Of a stretch of 64,000 nucleotides of DNA, positions 56,585 through 64,000 are shown piece after piece. Every line of letters starts with the position of its first letter. Position 1 is the first letter of the stretch. The stretch is from Archangium violaceum (GTDB taxonomy: Bacteria; Myxococcota; Myxococcia; Myxococcales; Myxococcaceae). The notes under the pieces were generated by a model. The model saw nothing but the letters and a program-made list of their open reading frames with translations. It had not been told where the DNA came from and searched no databases. Location: positions 12,155,501-12,219,500 of the forward strand of contig NZ_CP069338.1 of NCBI RefSeq assembly GCF_016859125.1. Direction: 5' to 3'. The translations under genes and the position numbers were made by a program.

Positions 56585-56602
56585 GGCCCGCGGCAGCGCC
56601 GA

Positions 56603-57817
56603 TCAGGGGTCCGCCGCGTACCGGATCTTCATCCGGTTGATGGGACCGGCGACCCCCGCCTGACTCACGGCCCGGGCCTCGAGCGTGTTGAGCCCATCGT
56701 GGAGCTTCACGGACACCGTGTCTCCCGGCAGCCGCTTCCACTCCTTGCCGTCGACGCGCAGCTCGTAATGGTCGAACCAGGGCATGCCGTGCTGGAGCGT
56801 GAGCGTGTAGTCCGGCCGGGCGGCGAACAACGGCCGCTTGCGCAGGAACTCCTCCTCGGTGGTGATGCCGTGCTCCTTGATGAGCTCGATGGGCTGGCGC
56901 GCGTCCTTGTACGCGAACAGCACCTGGGTGTGGTTGAGCGGGAAGTAGAAGTCCCGCGGGTCGTCGGTGAAGAGCAGGTCGTCGTTGTGGAACCCCTGGA
57001 AGGTCGCGAACTGGCCCTTCCCCTCCAACGGCAGCGTCAGCGTGGCCTTCTTCCCGTCCCGCACGTAGGGGATGTTCATGTAGCCGAAGTACCGGCTGAT
57101 GAAGCCCCGGTACTGCTTGTCGAGCTCCGCCAGATCCTTCGGCCCCTTCTTGTGGCGCTCCAGGTAGCGCGCGGACGGGACGAAGCGGATCTCACCGAAC
57201 CGGCCCTCGCGCTTGAGCTGGTACATCTCGTAGAAGTTCAGGTAGCGCCCCTGATGGGTCGCGTACACGCTGAACTGCGGGTCGATGAAGATCCACTTGT
57301 CCTGCGTGTTGGACCAGACCTCGGACACCACGTGGCCCTGCCCGAAGCCCCCGTAGGCGGCATCCGCGGTCTTGATGCCGAGAGGGCGCGACGGGTAGCC
57401 CAGCGACAGCAACAGATCCGACACCACCGTGCCGTACTCCACGCACCGGTAGCGCTGCCCCTGCTTCACGTTCTGGAGGATCTGGTACGACGACGTCCCC
57501 TCGGGGGGCTCGTTCATCCCGTCATGGTCCCACTGGATGCTCACCCACTCGAGCGCCGCGAGGATGATCTCCGGGTCCGAGCCGCGCGAGAGGTCCACCT
57601 GCTTCAGGACATACTCCCGCAGCTGCTGGAGCTCGGGAGTATCGAGGCTCTCGGGCAGCTTCAGGGTGCGGTAACGGTCGTCCAATTTGAGGTTGGTGGA
57701 CTCGACGACGGAGATCTTCTTGAGCGGACCGGGCGTGGCGGCCGGAGCCCCGGCGAGGGCGGCGGGCGAGGTTCCCAGCAGGGCCAGCAGGACGGTGAGG
57801 GACGCGGAGTGTCGCAT
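56603..57817 (-). CDS. Secreted transglutaminase-like domain protein
   Basis: 404 aa. A signal peptide (TVLLALLGTSPAALA) is followed by a transglutaminase-like core with the Cys-His-Asp triad: Cys in RYRCVEYGTVVSDLLLSLGY (about 128), His in GQGHVVSEVW (about 165), Asp in KWIFIDPQFS (about 180). The C-terminal half has a beta-sandwich-like part (LPGDTVSVKLHDGLNTLEAR). Such enzymes act as periplasmic proteases or crosslinkers; the substrate is unknown. Start ATG 57817 (AGGTG 7 nt upstream). Tail-to-tail with the ACBP gene, 18 bp between stops. Confidence 0.82.
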   Translation of the reverse strand: MRHSASLTVLLALLGTSPAALAGAPAATPGPLKKISVVESTNLKLDDRYRTLKLPESLDTPELQQLREYVLKQVDLSRGSDPEIILAALEWVSIQWDHDGMNEPPEGTSSYQILQNVKQGQRYRCVEYGTVVSDLLLSLGYPSRPLGIKTADAAYGGFGQGHVVSEVWSNTQDKWIFIDPQFSVYATHQGRYLNFYEMYQLKREGRFGEIRFVPSARYLERHKKGPKDLAELDKQYRGFISRYFGYMNIPYVRDGKKATLTLPLEGKGQFATFQGFHNDDLLFTDDPRDFYFPLNHTQVLFAYKDARQPIELIKEHGITTEEEFLRKRPLFAARPDYTLTLQHGMPWFDHYELRVDGKEWKRLPGDTVSVKLHDGLNTLEARAVSQAGVAGPINRMKIRYAADP

Positions 57818-57875
57818 GTCGAGCACCTATACGAGCGGTCCTCGGAACGATTGCGCTGCGGTAATCTGCGCCGTG

Positions 57876-58781
57876 ATGAGCACGACCCCCGCCTCCCATC
57901 GGCCCCTGCTGCGACCCGAGGACCTGTGGCCTCGCATCGTCAGCACGACCCGGAACGCGCTGGCCTCCGGAGCCCTGCAGCCGATCGCCACCGATTGCCG
58001 GACCCTGGAGCACCAGGGCATCCCCTTCCAGGTGCGACTGCTCGGCCGGGCACACCTCAAGGATGAGCGGACCAAACGCGAGAGGCCCCGCGCGGCGCCG
58101 TTCAATCCCTTCGAGAACCCGGAGCCGGACATGGTGGTCGGGGAGCCCTCGCCCACGCACGTGTGCCTGCTCAACAAGTTCAACGTCGTCGAGCACCACC
58201 TGCTGCTCGTGACGCGCGTCTTCGAGGAGCAGGAGTCCCTGCTCACGGCCGCGGACTTCGAGGCGCTCGCGCTCTGCATGAGCGGCCTGGATGGGCTGGC
58301 CTTCTACAACTCCGGCGAGATGGCCGGAGCCAGCCAGCGGCACAAGCACCTGCAGCTCATCCCGCCGCTCGGCCCCGAGGGGCTCCGCGCTCCCGTGGAG
58401 AAGCTGCTGTCCCCCCCACCCGCGCGAGGCCCCACCACCACGCTGCCCACCCTGGGCTTCCTCCACGCGGTGACCGGGCTCGGAGCCTGGGAGAATTCGC
58501 CCCAGAAGGACGGGGCGCGCATGCTGGAGGCCTACCAGTCCCTGATGGCGGCGCTCGGGATGGGAGAGCCCCTGCCGCCGTACAACCTGCTCGCCACGCG
58601 GGACTGGATGCTGCTCGTGCCCCGCGCGTGCGCGGAGACCCACGGCATCAACGTCAACGCCATGGGGTTCGCCGGCTCGCTGCTCGTCAAGACGCCCGAG
58701 CAGCTCCAGAAGCTCCAGGAGCTGGGACCCCTGGAGATCCTGCGTCAGGTCACCCGGCCCGCCCCTCCGGGAGCCCCGTGA
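57876..58781 (+). CDS. Ap4A phosphorylase-like ATP adenylyltransferase (HIT superfamily)
   Basis: 301 aa. The HIT-type catalytic motif HxHxQ is seen as SQRHKHLQLIP (about 163-171). The N-terminal substrate region contains NPFENPEPDMVVGEPSPTHV, and the C-terminal block has PYNLLATRDWMLLVPR. This matches the yeast Apa1/Apa2-type Ap4A phosphorylases that split diadenosine tetraphosphate with phosphate to ATP and ADP. The leader from the transglutaminase gene is only 58 bp, so the promoters are back to back. It ends 7 bp before the convergent Cys-cluster gene. Confidence 0.88.
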   Translation: MSTTPASHRPLLRPEDLWPRIVSTTRNALASGALQPIATDCRTLEHQGIPFQVRLLGRAHLKDERTKRERPRAAPFNPFENPEPDMVVGEPSPTHVCLLNKFNVVEHHLLLVTRVFEEQESLLTAADFEALALCMSGLDGLAFYNSGEMAGASQRHKHLQLIPPLGPEGLRAPVEKLLSPPPARGPTTTLPTLGFLHAVTGLGAWENSPQKDGARMLEAYQSLMAALGMGEPLPPYNLLATRDWMLLVPRACAETHGINVNAMGFAGSLLVKTPEQLQKLQELGPLEILRQVTRPAPPGAP

Positions 58782-58788
58782 CGAAGGC

Positions 58789-59880
58789 TCAGGCCTCCAT
58801 CAGGATACGGTGCCTGTAGAGCTCCAGCAGGATGTCCTCGTGCAGGTCCGCCTGCTTCTCCTTGCGCAGGCGCTCGCGCACCGCCGCGACCGGCTCGCGG
58901 CCGGTGAATTCCACGAGGAGCGAGTAGGCCACCCCGGGCAGCGCGACGGCGTCGTACTCGCTGTAGGCCCCCAGTGCGACGCTCCCATCCGCGAGCCACT
59001 TCACGGTGGCCTCGGGGTTGAGCTTGAGCACCTTCGGCAGCTCGGGCGCGACCGCGTCCCGGAGGCTCTTCTCCAGCACCTTCAGCTCGATGACCCCATC
59101 CAGGCCGAGGATCTTCTCGACCTGCTCCGGAGACAGCGCCCGGACGGCCTCGTAGCAGCCCCGGTAGAAATCGCGCTCACGGCCCGCCCACTGACGCCAC
59201 AGCGCGGCGTACTCCTTCTGGGGCAGGGGCTTGTCGTCCAGATCCTCGACGGTCGGCGTCTCCGAGGGGTCCGGCTTGTCCCGGCCGGCCAGGATGTACT
59301 CGGGCATGAGCTGGAGCACCGCGTAACGCGAGAGCTGGATCTCCGCGAGCGCCAGGTACGTCTTGAACGTCATCCAGAGCTTCCGCCCATCCGCCCCCGC
59401 CACGTACTTGCAGAAGAACGTGGAGCACACGGCCTCGCGGTAGGGCCAGATGGTGCAGCCGCCGTGATCCAGCTCGTAGTACGGGCAGCGCATGGAGGCG
59501 GCCTTGCCGAAGAACTGGCGCGAGTTGCGGTAGAGCAGGTTGTACCGGGCCGACGGCCGCACCCACTGCGGTGTCACGCCCACGCGGCTGGAGATCTTCT
59601 CCCCCACCCGCCGGCGCCCCTCGTCCAGCTCGTCACGCGTGTCGGACAGGAGCGCGCCCACCAGGTAGTTCGGCAGCTTGGGGTAGTACGTGCAGCACTT
59701 GGTGTCCGGCCGGAACAGACGGCTCACCCCGTCCACGGATTCGACCGTCTCCGAGGCCGAGGACGGACACATGGCGCACGAGGCGCACGTGGCCTTCGTC
59801 TCGACGGGAATCTCCTTCTGGAAGAAATCAGGAAGAAGGCCCCTGTAGAGGACCGGCAGGCTGTCGAGCATCTGGGGCAT
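58789..59880 (-). CDS. Cys-cluster protein, unknown function (YkgJ-like)
   Basis: 363 aa. Several Cys groups are in the N-terminal half: CASCAMC (about 32-38), CC at about 62-63, and CPYYELDHGGCTIWPYREAV followed by CSTFFCKY (about 133-160). The pattern suggests a bound zinc or iron-sulfur cluster like YkgJ-type proteins. The C-terminal half is helical and charged. The start is ATG 59880; MPQMLDSLPVLYRGLLPDF looks like the natural N-terminus. It is divergent from the RdgC-like gene (start 59997). The function cannot be told. Confidence 0.7.
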   Translation of the reverse strand: MPQMLDSLPVLYRGLLPDFFQKEIPVETKATCASCAMCPSSASETVESVDGVSRLFRPDTKCCTYYPKLPNYLVGALLSDTRDELDEGRRRVGEKISSRVGVTPQWVRPSARYNLLYRNSRQFFGKAASMRCPYYELDHGGCTIWPYREAVCSTFFCKYVAGADGRKLWMTFKTYLALAEIQLSRYAVLQLMPEYILAGRDKPDPSETPTVEDLDDKPLPQKEYAALWRQWAGRERDFYRGCYEAVRALSPEQVEKILGLDGVIELKVLEKSLRDAVAPELPKVLKLNPEATVKWLADGSVALGAYSEYDAVALPGVAYSLLVEFTGREPVAAVRERLRKEKQADLHEDILLELYRHRILMEA

Positions 59881-59996
59881 GGGGACGGGCTCCTGCGTGG
59901 GTGGATCCCGCCATCTACCAGCAGAGACTCCAGACTTCCAGGCGCACCACCAGTGCCTTGACGGCGGGCCCCGGCTTGTCCAATTTGCCGGGCTTC

Positions 59997-60656
59997 ATGC
60001 CAGTCCTGAGCGGTGCAGTGACCTTCTCGCGCTTCCGGGCCGAACCGGCCGGAAACGCCCCTTCCGATACGAAACGCTGGCTCGCCAAGGGCCTGAAGTC
60101 CGGAGCCTTCGAGCCCATCGATCTCAAGAAGACCGAGGACGAGCGGGCGGCGGGCTTCGTGGAGCTGGAGAACCATGACTCCGTGGACTTCTCCACCGGC
60201 AGCGTCCTCTATGGCGAGTACGCGCTGTTCGGCTTCCGTATCGACACCGTCAAGCTGCCCGCGGCCGTGTTGAAGGCCGAGCTGGAGAAGTGGGCCAAGG
60301 CCTTCGAGAAGCAGAACGGCCGCCAGCCCACCCGGGGCGAGAAGGCCGAGAACCGCGCCTCCCTGCGCCACATGCTGCGCCAGCGCGCCGTGCCGAGCAC
60401 CAAGGTGCACGACGTGAGCTGGAACCTGAAGACGAGCCAGGTGCAGATCTGGGCCGCCTCGCGCAAGGCGGTGGATGAGATCCTCCTGGCCATCGAGACG
60501 GCCTTCGAGGTGAAGCTCCAGCCGCTGGTGCCCGCGTCCCTGGCGGCGCTCGCCGGCATCGCCGACGACGCCCTCATTCCCACGCCCGAGCTCATCGGCG
60601 TGGAGATTTCCAACAGCGAGATTCCCAGCAGCGAGGTGACCCATGGGGAAGCGTGA
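59997..60656 (+). CDS. RdgC-like recombination-associated protein
   Basis: 219 aa, shorter than E. coli RdgC (303 aa). The N-terminus (MPVLSGAVTFSRFRAEP) and the ELEKWAKAFEKQNGRQPTRG with KAENRASLRHMLRQRAVPS segments match the RdgC family, whose ring-shaped dimers bind double-stranded DNA and modulate RecA. The C-terminal part is missing compared with E. coli. Start ATG 59997 is where homology starts. The next gene overlaps by 14 nt, so they are likely coupled. Confidence 0.8.
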   Translation: MPVLSGAVTFSRFRAEPAGNAPSDTKRWLAKGLKSGAFEPIDLKKTEDERAAGFVELENHDSVDFSTGSVLYGEYALFGFRIDTVKLPAAVLKAELEKWAKAFEKQNGRQPTRGEKAENRASLRHMLRQRAVPSTKVHDVSWNLKTSQVQIWAASRKAVDEILLAIETAFEVKLQPLVPASLAALAGIADDALIPTPELIGVEISNSEIPSSEVTHGEA

Positions 60657-61317
60657 GCAGGCCCGGATCGAAGCGGCCTTCATGCGGGGCGACACCGGTG
60701 TGGACGGTGCCGCCACCGAGGAGGAGACGCGAGACGAGGCCGAAGTCGAACGCGACAAAGCGCGCGAGCAACTGCTGCGCGGGCGGGCCTACCTGGGCCG
60801 CGAGTTCCTCACGTGGCTGCTGTGGCGCTCGGAGTCGGGCGACGCGCTGGTGGACTTCGAGGGCACCGGGCTGATCGTCCTCTACACCGGCCGGTGCACC
60901 CTGCGCGGCATCAACGGCGACGTCACCGAGATGTCCGCCCGGGGAGCGCTCGCGCCCTACTCGGAGCAGGTGAAGCACTCGCTGGACCGCGGCCTGCTCA
61001 TCCACCAGGCGCGGCTGCGCTTCACCCACGGCGAGAAGGCCTACGAGGTGACGCTGGACGCCGAGTTCCTCGACATCCGCGCGGCGAAGCTGCCGGAGCT
61101 GATGACCGAGGAGGAGGATGACCGGCTGCAGGAGCGGCTCTACCTCACCGAGCAGCTCTCCGCGATGGTGGACACCCTGGTGCAGGCCTTCCTCGAGGTG
61201 CGCGCGAGCCGCAACTGGAGCAAGAAGGTCGTCCCGGCGATGAAGAGCTGGATGAAGGGCGAGGACGAGGCCCCCAAGGCCACGAAGGTTCAGCTGGCGC
61301 GCGCCGCCCGCGGTTGA
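60643..61317 (+). CDS. Hypothetical protein, partner of the RdgC-like protein
   Basis: 224 aa, unrecognised. Highly charged: an N-terminal acidic helix (EEETRDEAEVERDKAREQLL), a beta-rich centre (DALVDFEGTGLIVLYTGRCT) and a basic C-terminus (MKSWMKGEDEAPKATKVQLA). It shares a 14-nt overlap with the RdgC-like gene, so the two are translated together and probably act together on DNA. This coupling is the only clue to function. Confidence 0.75.
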   Translation: MGKREQARIEAAFMRGDTGVDGAATEEETRDEAEVERDKAREQLLRGRAYLGREFLTWLLWRSESGDALVDFEGTGLIVLYTGRCTLRGINGDVTEMSARGALAPYSEQVKHSLDRGLLIHQARLRFTHGEKAYEVTLDAEFLDIRAAKLPELMTEEEDDRLQERLYLTEQLSAMVDTLVQAFLEVRASRNWSKKVVPAMKSWMKGEDEAPKATKVQLARAARG

Positions 61318-61360
61318 GCCGACGAGGGAGCGGAGCCCGCGGGTTCCGCTCCCCCCGGCG

Positions 61361-63199
61361 CTACTGGACGAGCCGGCGGATGTCCCCGCAGGCGATGTAC
61401 GAGCCGCCGTTGCCGGTCGTGATGATCTCGTCCACCACGTACAGCACGTTCTCCTCGCGGATGTCGCGGGGGAAGCGGATGTTGAGATCGGGATCGTAAC
61501 CGTCCGACACCACGCGGGCGCGCAGCTTGCTGCCCTCCTTGATGCACTGGACGATGACGCCCGTGCCCACGCTGTTCGTGGTGGGCAGGTCCGCCGCCGA
61601 GCCCGCCGTCACCTTCGACGCCGTGGGCTTGCTCTTCTTCGCGGGAGTCGCGTCCGAGGCCCGCGCCGCGCGCTCCTGTCCCGGCCGGACCAGCCGCTTG
61701 ATGGAGCCCACCACGCGGTAGAAGGTGCCATCTCCCGAGGGCTCCAGCTTGTCCACCACGTACGTCACCCCCTCCTCGCGCACGCTCCGGGGGAACTGCA
61801 CGTTGAAGCTCGGATCGTAGCCCTCGGAGGCGGCGTGGATGCGCAGCTTGCCACCCTCGCGCACGCACTCGAGGACGATGCCCGTGCCCGCGCTGGACAC
61901 CGCCTCCAGGCCGTCCGCCGAACCGCCCGCCGTCCCACGCAGCGCCAGGTCCCCACGGCTGCGCGTGCCCGCCTGGTAGGACTGATCCCTCAGCTCCTTG
62001 CGGATGACGGGATCGTACTTCCTCGACTCCAGACGCTGCGCGTAGTGCGCGAGCTGCTCCACCTCCTCGGCGATGTCATAGGAGGCCTTGTCCAGGTGGG
62101 TGGAGAGCTCGGCGATGACCTGCCGCAGCCGCTGCGAGGCCATGGTGAAGTCTCCCTTGTCGGCGAGCTCGACGGCCTGGTCCTTGACGCGCGCGATGCG
62201 CAGGCGGTTCGTCTGGGCCAGCACGTTCTTGTCCGCCGACACCGCCGCCGACTCCGAGGCCGCCGCCAGGGTGGCGACGATGGGAACCTCACCTGAAATC
62301 TCCCGGATGGCCCCGTCCACCACCGTCTGCGCCCGGTACACCAGAGTGGCCAGCGTTACAGCACCGCCCTCCGCCCCCGCGTCCACGGACAGCTCCGCCG
62401 CGAGCTGCCGCTCCTCCGTGGAGTACACATCGCCCAGCCCCACCTCCACCTCCTGGCCGCGGGACTCGAAGCGGTAGCGATTGAGCACGCTCGCCACCTT
62501 CACCGTGGGCGCCGGCTTGAGCGTCACCTCCAGGTTCTGCGCGACGATGGAGCCCAGGCCCTCCATCTCGATGCCGAACACGCCCCCGGCGTCCTCCGGA
62601 GTCTGGATGTAATAGAAATGCCCCTCGCCGGCGTTGGCCATGCCGATGAGCAGGTCCTCGTTGAAGTTGGCGCCAAAGCCAAGCGTGGTGGTGATGACGC
62701 CAGCGGCGGACTTCTCCCGGGCCGTGGAGACGAGCGTCTTCGGGTCGGTGATACCCATGTTGGCCTGGCCGTCCGTGAGCAGCAGCACGCGGTTGATGCG
62801 CTCGCTGGCCTTGTTGGCGCTCACGTGCTCCACCCCCTTCAACCAACCACCGCTGAGGTTGGTGCACCCGCCAGCGCGAACCTGGGAGAGCACCGAGCCG
62901 ATGGCGGCCTTGTCCGTGACGCGCGTGGGCATGAGGACCGAGTGCACCGCGTCGTCATAGGTGACGATGGAGAGCCAGTCCTCGGGACCCATCCGCTCCA
63001 CGAGCTGCCGCGAGGCCTGCAGGGCGTGCTTCAGCGGGACGCCCGCCATGGAACCCGAGCGATCGATGACGAGGCTGAGATTGAGCGAGCGCTTCGCGGA
63101 TGCCTCCGAAGCCTCCGCCTTGAACGTCACCAGCAGGTCGACCTTGGACGAGGTACCGACGGGAAGCACGGGACGGCTGAGCGTATAGGAAGCCTTCAT
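61361..63199 (-). CDS. von Willebrand factor type A domain protein
   Basis: 612 aa. The vWA domain (about 40-220) has the metal site DRSGSMAG (residues about 46-53) and other MIDAS residues (GGCTNLSGGW, LLLTDGQANMG). It has no signal peptide. A Gln/Ala-rich helical region follows (about 290-380). The C-terminus is two similar beta modules of about 60 aa (GTGIVLECVREGGKLRIHAA; GTGVIVQCIKEGSKLRARVV), each containing EGYDPSFNVQFPR-type or DGYDPDLNIRFPR strands. vWA proteins bind partners through the metal site; some are inter-bel-type oxidase or protease partners. The specific role is unknown. Confidence 0.85.
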   Translation of the reverse strand: MKASYTLSRPVLPVGTSSKVDLLVTFKAEASEASAKRSLNLSLVIDRSGSMAGVPLKHALQASRQLVERMGPEDWLSIVTYDDAVHSVLMPTRVTDKAAIGSVLSQVRAGGCTNLSGGWLKGVEHVSANKASERINRVLLLTDGQANMGITDPKTLVSTAREKSAAGVITTTLGFGANFNEDLLIGMANAGEGHFYYIQTPEDAGGVFGIEMEGLGSIVAQNLEVTLKPAPTVKVASVLNRYRFESRGQEVEVGLGDVYSTEERQLAAELSVDAGAEGGAVTLATLVYRAQTVVDGAIREISGEVPIVATLAAASESAAVSADKNVLAQTNRLRIARVKDQAVELADKGDFTMASQRLRQVIAELSTHLDKASYDIAEEVEQLAHYAQRLESRKYDPVIRKELRDQSYQAGTRSRGDLALRGTAGGSADGLEAVSSAGTGIVLECVREGGKLRIHAASEGYDPSFNVQFPRSVREEGVTYVVDKLEPSGDGTFYRVVGSIKRLVRPGQERAARASDATPAKKSKPTASKVTAGSAADLPTTNSVGTGVIVQCIKEGSKLRARVVSDGYDPDLNIRFPRDIREENVLYVVDEIITTGNGGSYIACGDIRRLVQ

Positions 63200-63346
63200 G
63201 GACAGGCCCTTTCGAGAAGTACGCCAGAGAGCCTAATGTCACCCTCTGTCACGCGTCATCAGGGGGGCACCTGCCCTGTCAGGTTGACAAGAGTGTCGTG
63301 AGAAGCTCCCGAGGCGGTTACGCCCTGGCCATCGGCGGAGACCCCG

Positions 63347-63973
63347 TCAGTAGACGATGCAGTCGAACTTCTCGATGACGGCCCGGATCTCTTCGGGTGT
63401 GGTCTCGACCAGCTTGGCGGCCGAGGGGGCGTAATAGGTCAAGGCCCTGGTATTGGGTGGGTGCTTGGGAAGCATATCCCTAATGAGTTCACCCAAAGGA
63501 CCTGGCCACGTGAGGTCGCGGAGCTCGGGGGCTCGGCCGATGGGGTCCAGGATGGTGAAGCAGGGCCACTTGGGAAAGCGAATGGTAGCTGGGTCAGAGC
63601 CCATGATGCGGCAGGCGCCCAGACGGGCCTCGGAGAAGTCGCAGTCCTCAATGGACCCATGCTCCGCGCCCTTGGAGTAATTGGGCCAATGCCCGAAGTC
63701 GCACCCCGTCAGGCGCCCCTTGAATCGGCACCCCTTGAGGGAGGCGAACACCCATTGCTGATGGTTCTTCAACTCCTGCTTCACCTCGAAGGTACAGTCG
63801 ACGAACCGGGTTCCCTGGTCGAAGATCAGGTTCCTGCCGGAGACCTTCAGGACGAGGGTGCAATTCCTGAACGTCACATTGGAGCCAAAGAAGTAGAGCG
63901 AGCCCTTATCTGTCAGCTCCAGCCGCTCGTTTTCGATTTCCCGGTCCTCGTAGAAGACCTTTTTGTAGAGCAT
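63347..63973 (-). CDS. Hypothetical protein with pentapeptide-like strand pattern
   Basis: 208 aa. The N-terminal 120 residues show a beta-helix-like spacing of C/F residues (FRNCTLVLKV, FVDCTFEV, LKGCRFKGRLTGCDFG, IEDCDFSEARLGACRIMGSD), as in pentapeptide-repeat proteins. There is no signal peptide. AGAGGG lies 6 nt before the ATG. It follows a gene whose last codons are visible at the right edge with a 12-bp gap. In myxobacteria such small proteins often sit behind toxin genes, but that is only a guess from position. Confidence 0.75.
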   Translation of the reverse strand: MLYKKVFYEDREIENERLELTDKGSLYFFGSNVTFRNCTLVLKVSGRNLIFDQGTRFVDCTFEVKQELKNHQQWVFASLKGCRFKGRLTGCDFGHWPNYSKGAEHGSIEDCDFSEARLGACRIMGSDPATIRFPKWPCFTILDPIGRAPELRDLTWPGPLGELIRDMLPKHPPNTRALTYYAPSAAKLVETTPEEIRAVIEKFDCIVY

Positions 63974-63984
63974 CCGCCGCCCTC

Positions 63985-64000
63985 TCAGAAGGTGAGCATC
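63985..64000 (-). CDS. Possible 3' end of a gene running off the right edge
   Basis: The last four codons and a TGA (reading MLTF then stop) lie 12 bp before the hypothetical gene on the same strand. Too short to identify. Confidence 0.25.

Noticed and set aside
1-64000. CRISPR arrays or prophage structural genes
   Set aside because: No regularly spaced repeats and no capsid, tail or integrase genes were seen.

Overview
The window reads as high-GC chromosomal DNA of a fruiting myxobacterium, Archangium/Cystobacter-like by inference. The evidence is three very large Ser/Thr protein kinases fused to AAA ATPase, TPR or histidine-kinase modules, a Myxococcales-type sigma factor, a sigma-54 activator paired with a kinase, many lipoproteins, a DUF2381-type gene fragment and lipoprotein polymorphic toxins of the SitA kind. 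No rRNA, complete tRNA or CRISPR array was seen.

Layout. 0-5 kb: an MDR-type oxidoreductase, then a convergent McrB/McrC type IV restriction pair. 5-16 kb: a 1769-aa kinase/ATPase/histidine-kinase hybrid; a zinc-finger Ser/Thr kinase with TPRs divergent from a sigma-70 family factor; a Cys-rich lipoprotein with an internal tandem duplication. 16-22.5 kb: a broken short-chain dehydrogenase, two LysR regulators, an isochorismatase-type hydrolase with an operator-like palindrome, an iron-regulated bfd-bfr pair under a Fur box, and a MerR regulator with an aldo/keto reductase. 22.5-26.1 kb: decayed DNA with transposase and gene remnants around a malectin-domain lipoprotein, an AraC regulator and a small conserved protein. 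26.1-30.4 kb: a YcaO-TfuA pair (peptide backbone modification) and an ISAs1 transposase. 30.5-39.4 kb: an unknown 487-aa protein behind a PknK-like kinase, a divergent sigma-54 activator, and two secreted sugar-binding-like proteins.

39.5-47.6 kb is the clearest accessory island. It has two toxin-immunity modules whose lipoprotein signal peptides are nearly identical and whose downstream partners differ completely: a 149-aa unknown protein for one and an ankyrin-repeat protein for the other. They are separated by an ISL3 element and a truncated IS630 transposase. The segment ends in a truncated group II intron that has replaced most of a DUF2381 gene. Two 23-bp direct repeats resembling the 3' end of tRNA or tmRNA genes (40052-40074 and 47605-47627) lie at its edges. 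The first toxin carries a one-base frameshift in a run of five G.

47.6-64 kb returns to ordinary chromosome: a heavy-metal CzcCBA/CusCBA-type efflux operon led by a small Cys-rich secreted protein, an amino-acid permease, an unknown protein with an acyl-CoA-binding protein, a transglutaminase-like protein, an Ap4A phosphorylase-like enzyme, a Cys-cluster protein, an RdgC-like protein overlapping an unknown partner, a von Willebrand A protein, and a hypothetical protein at the right edge.

All family calls come from reading motifs by eye. No database search was possible.
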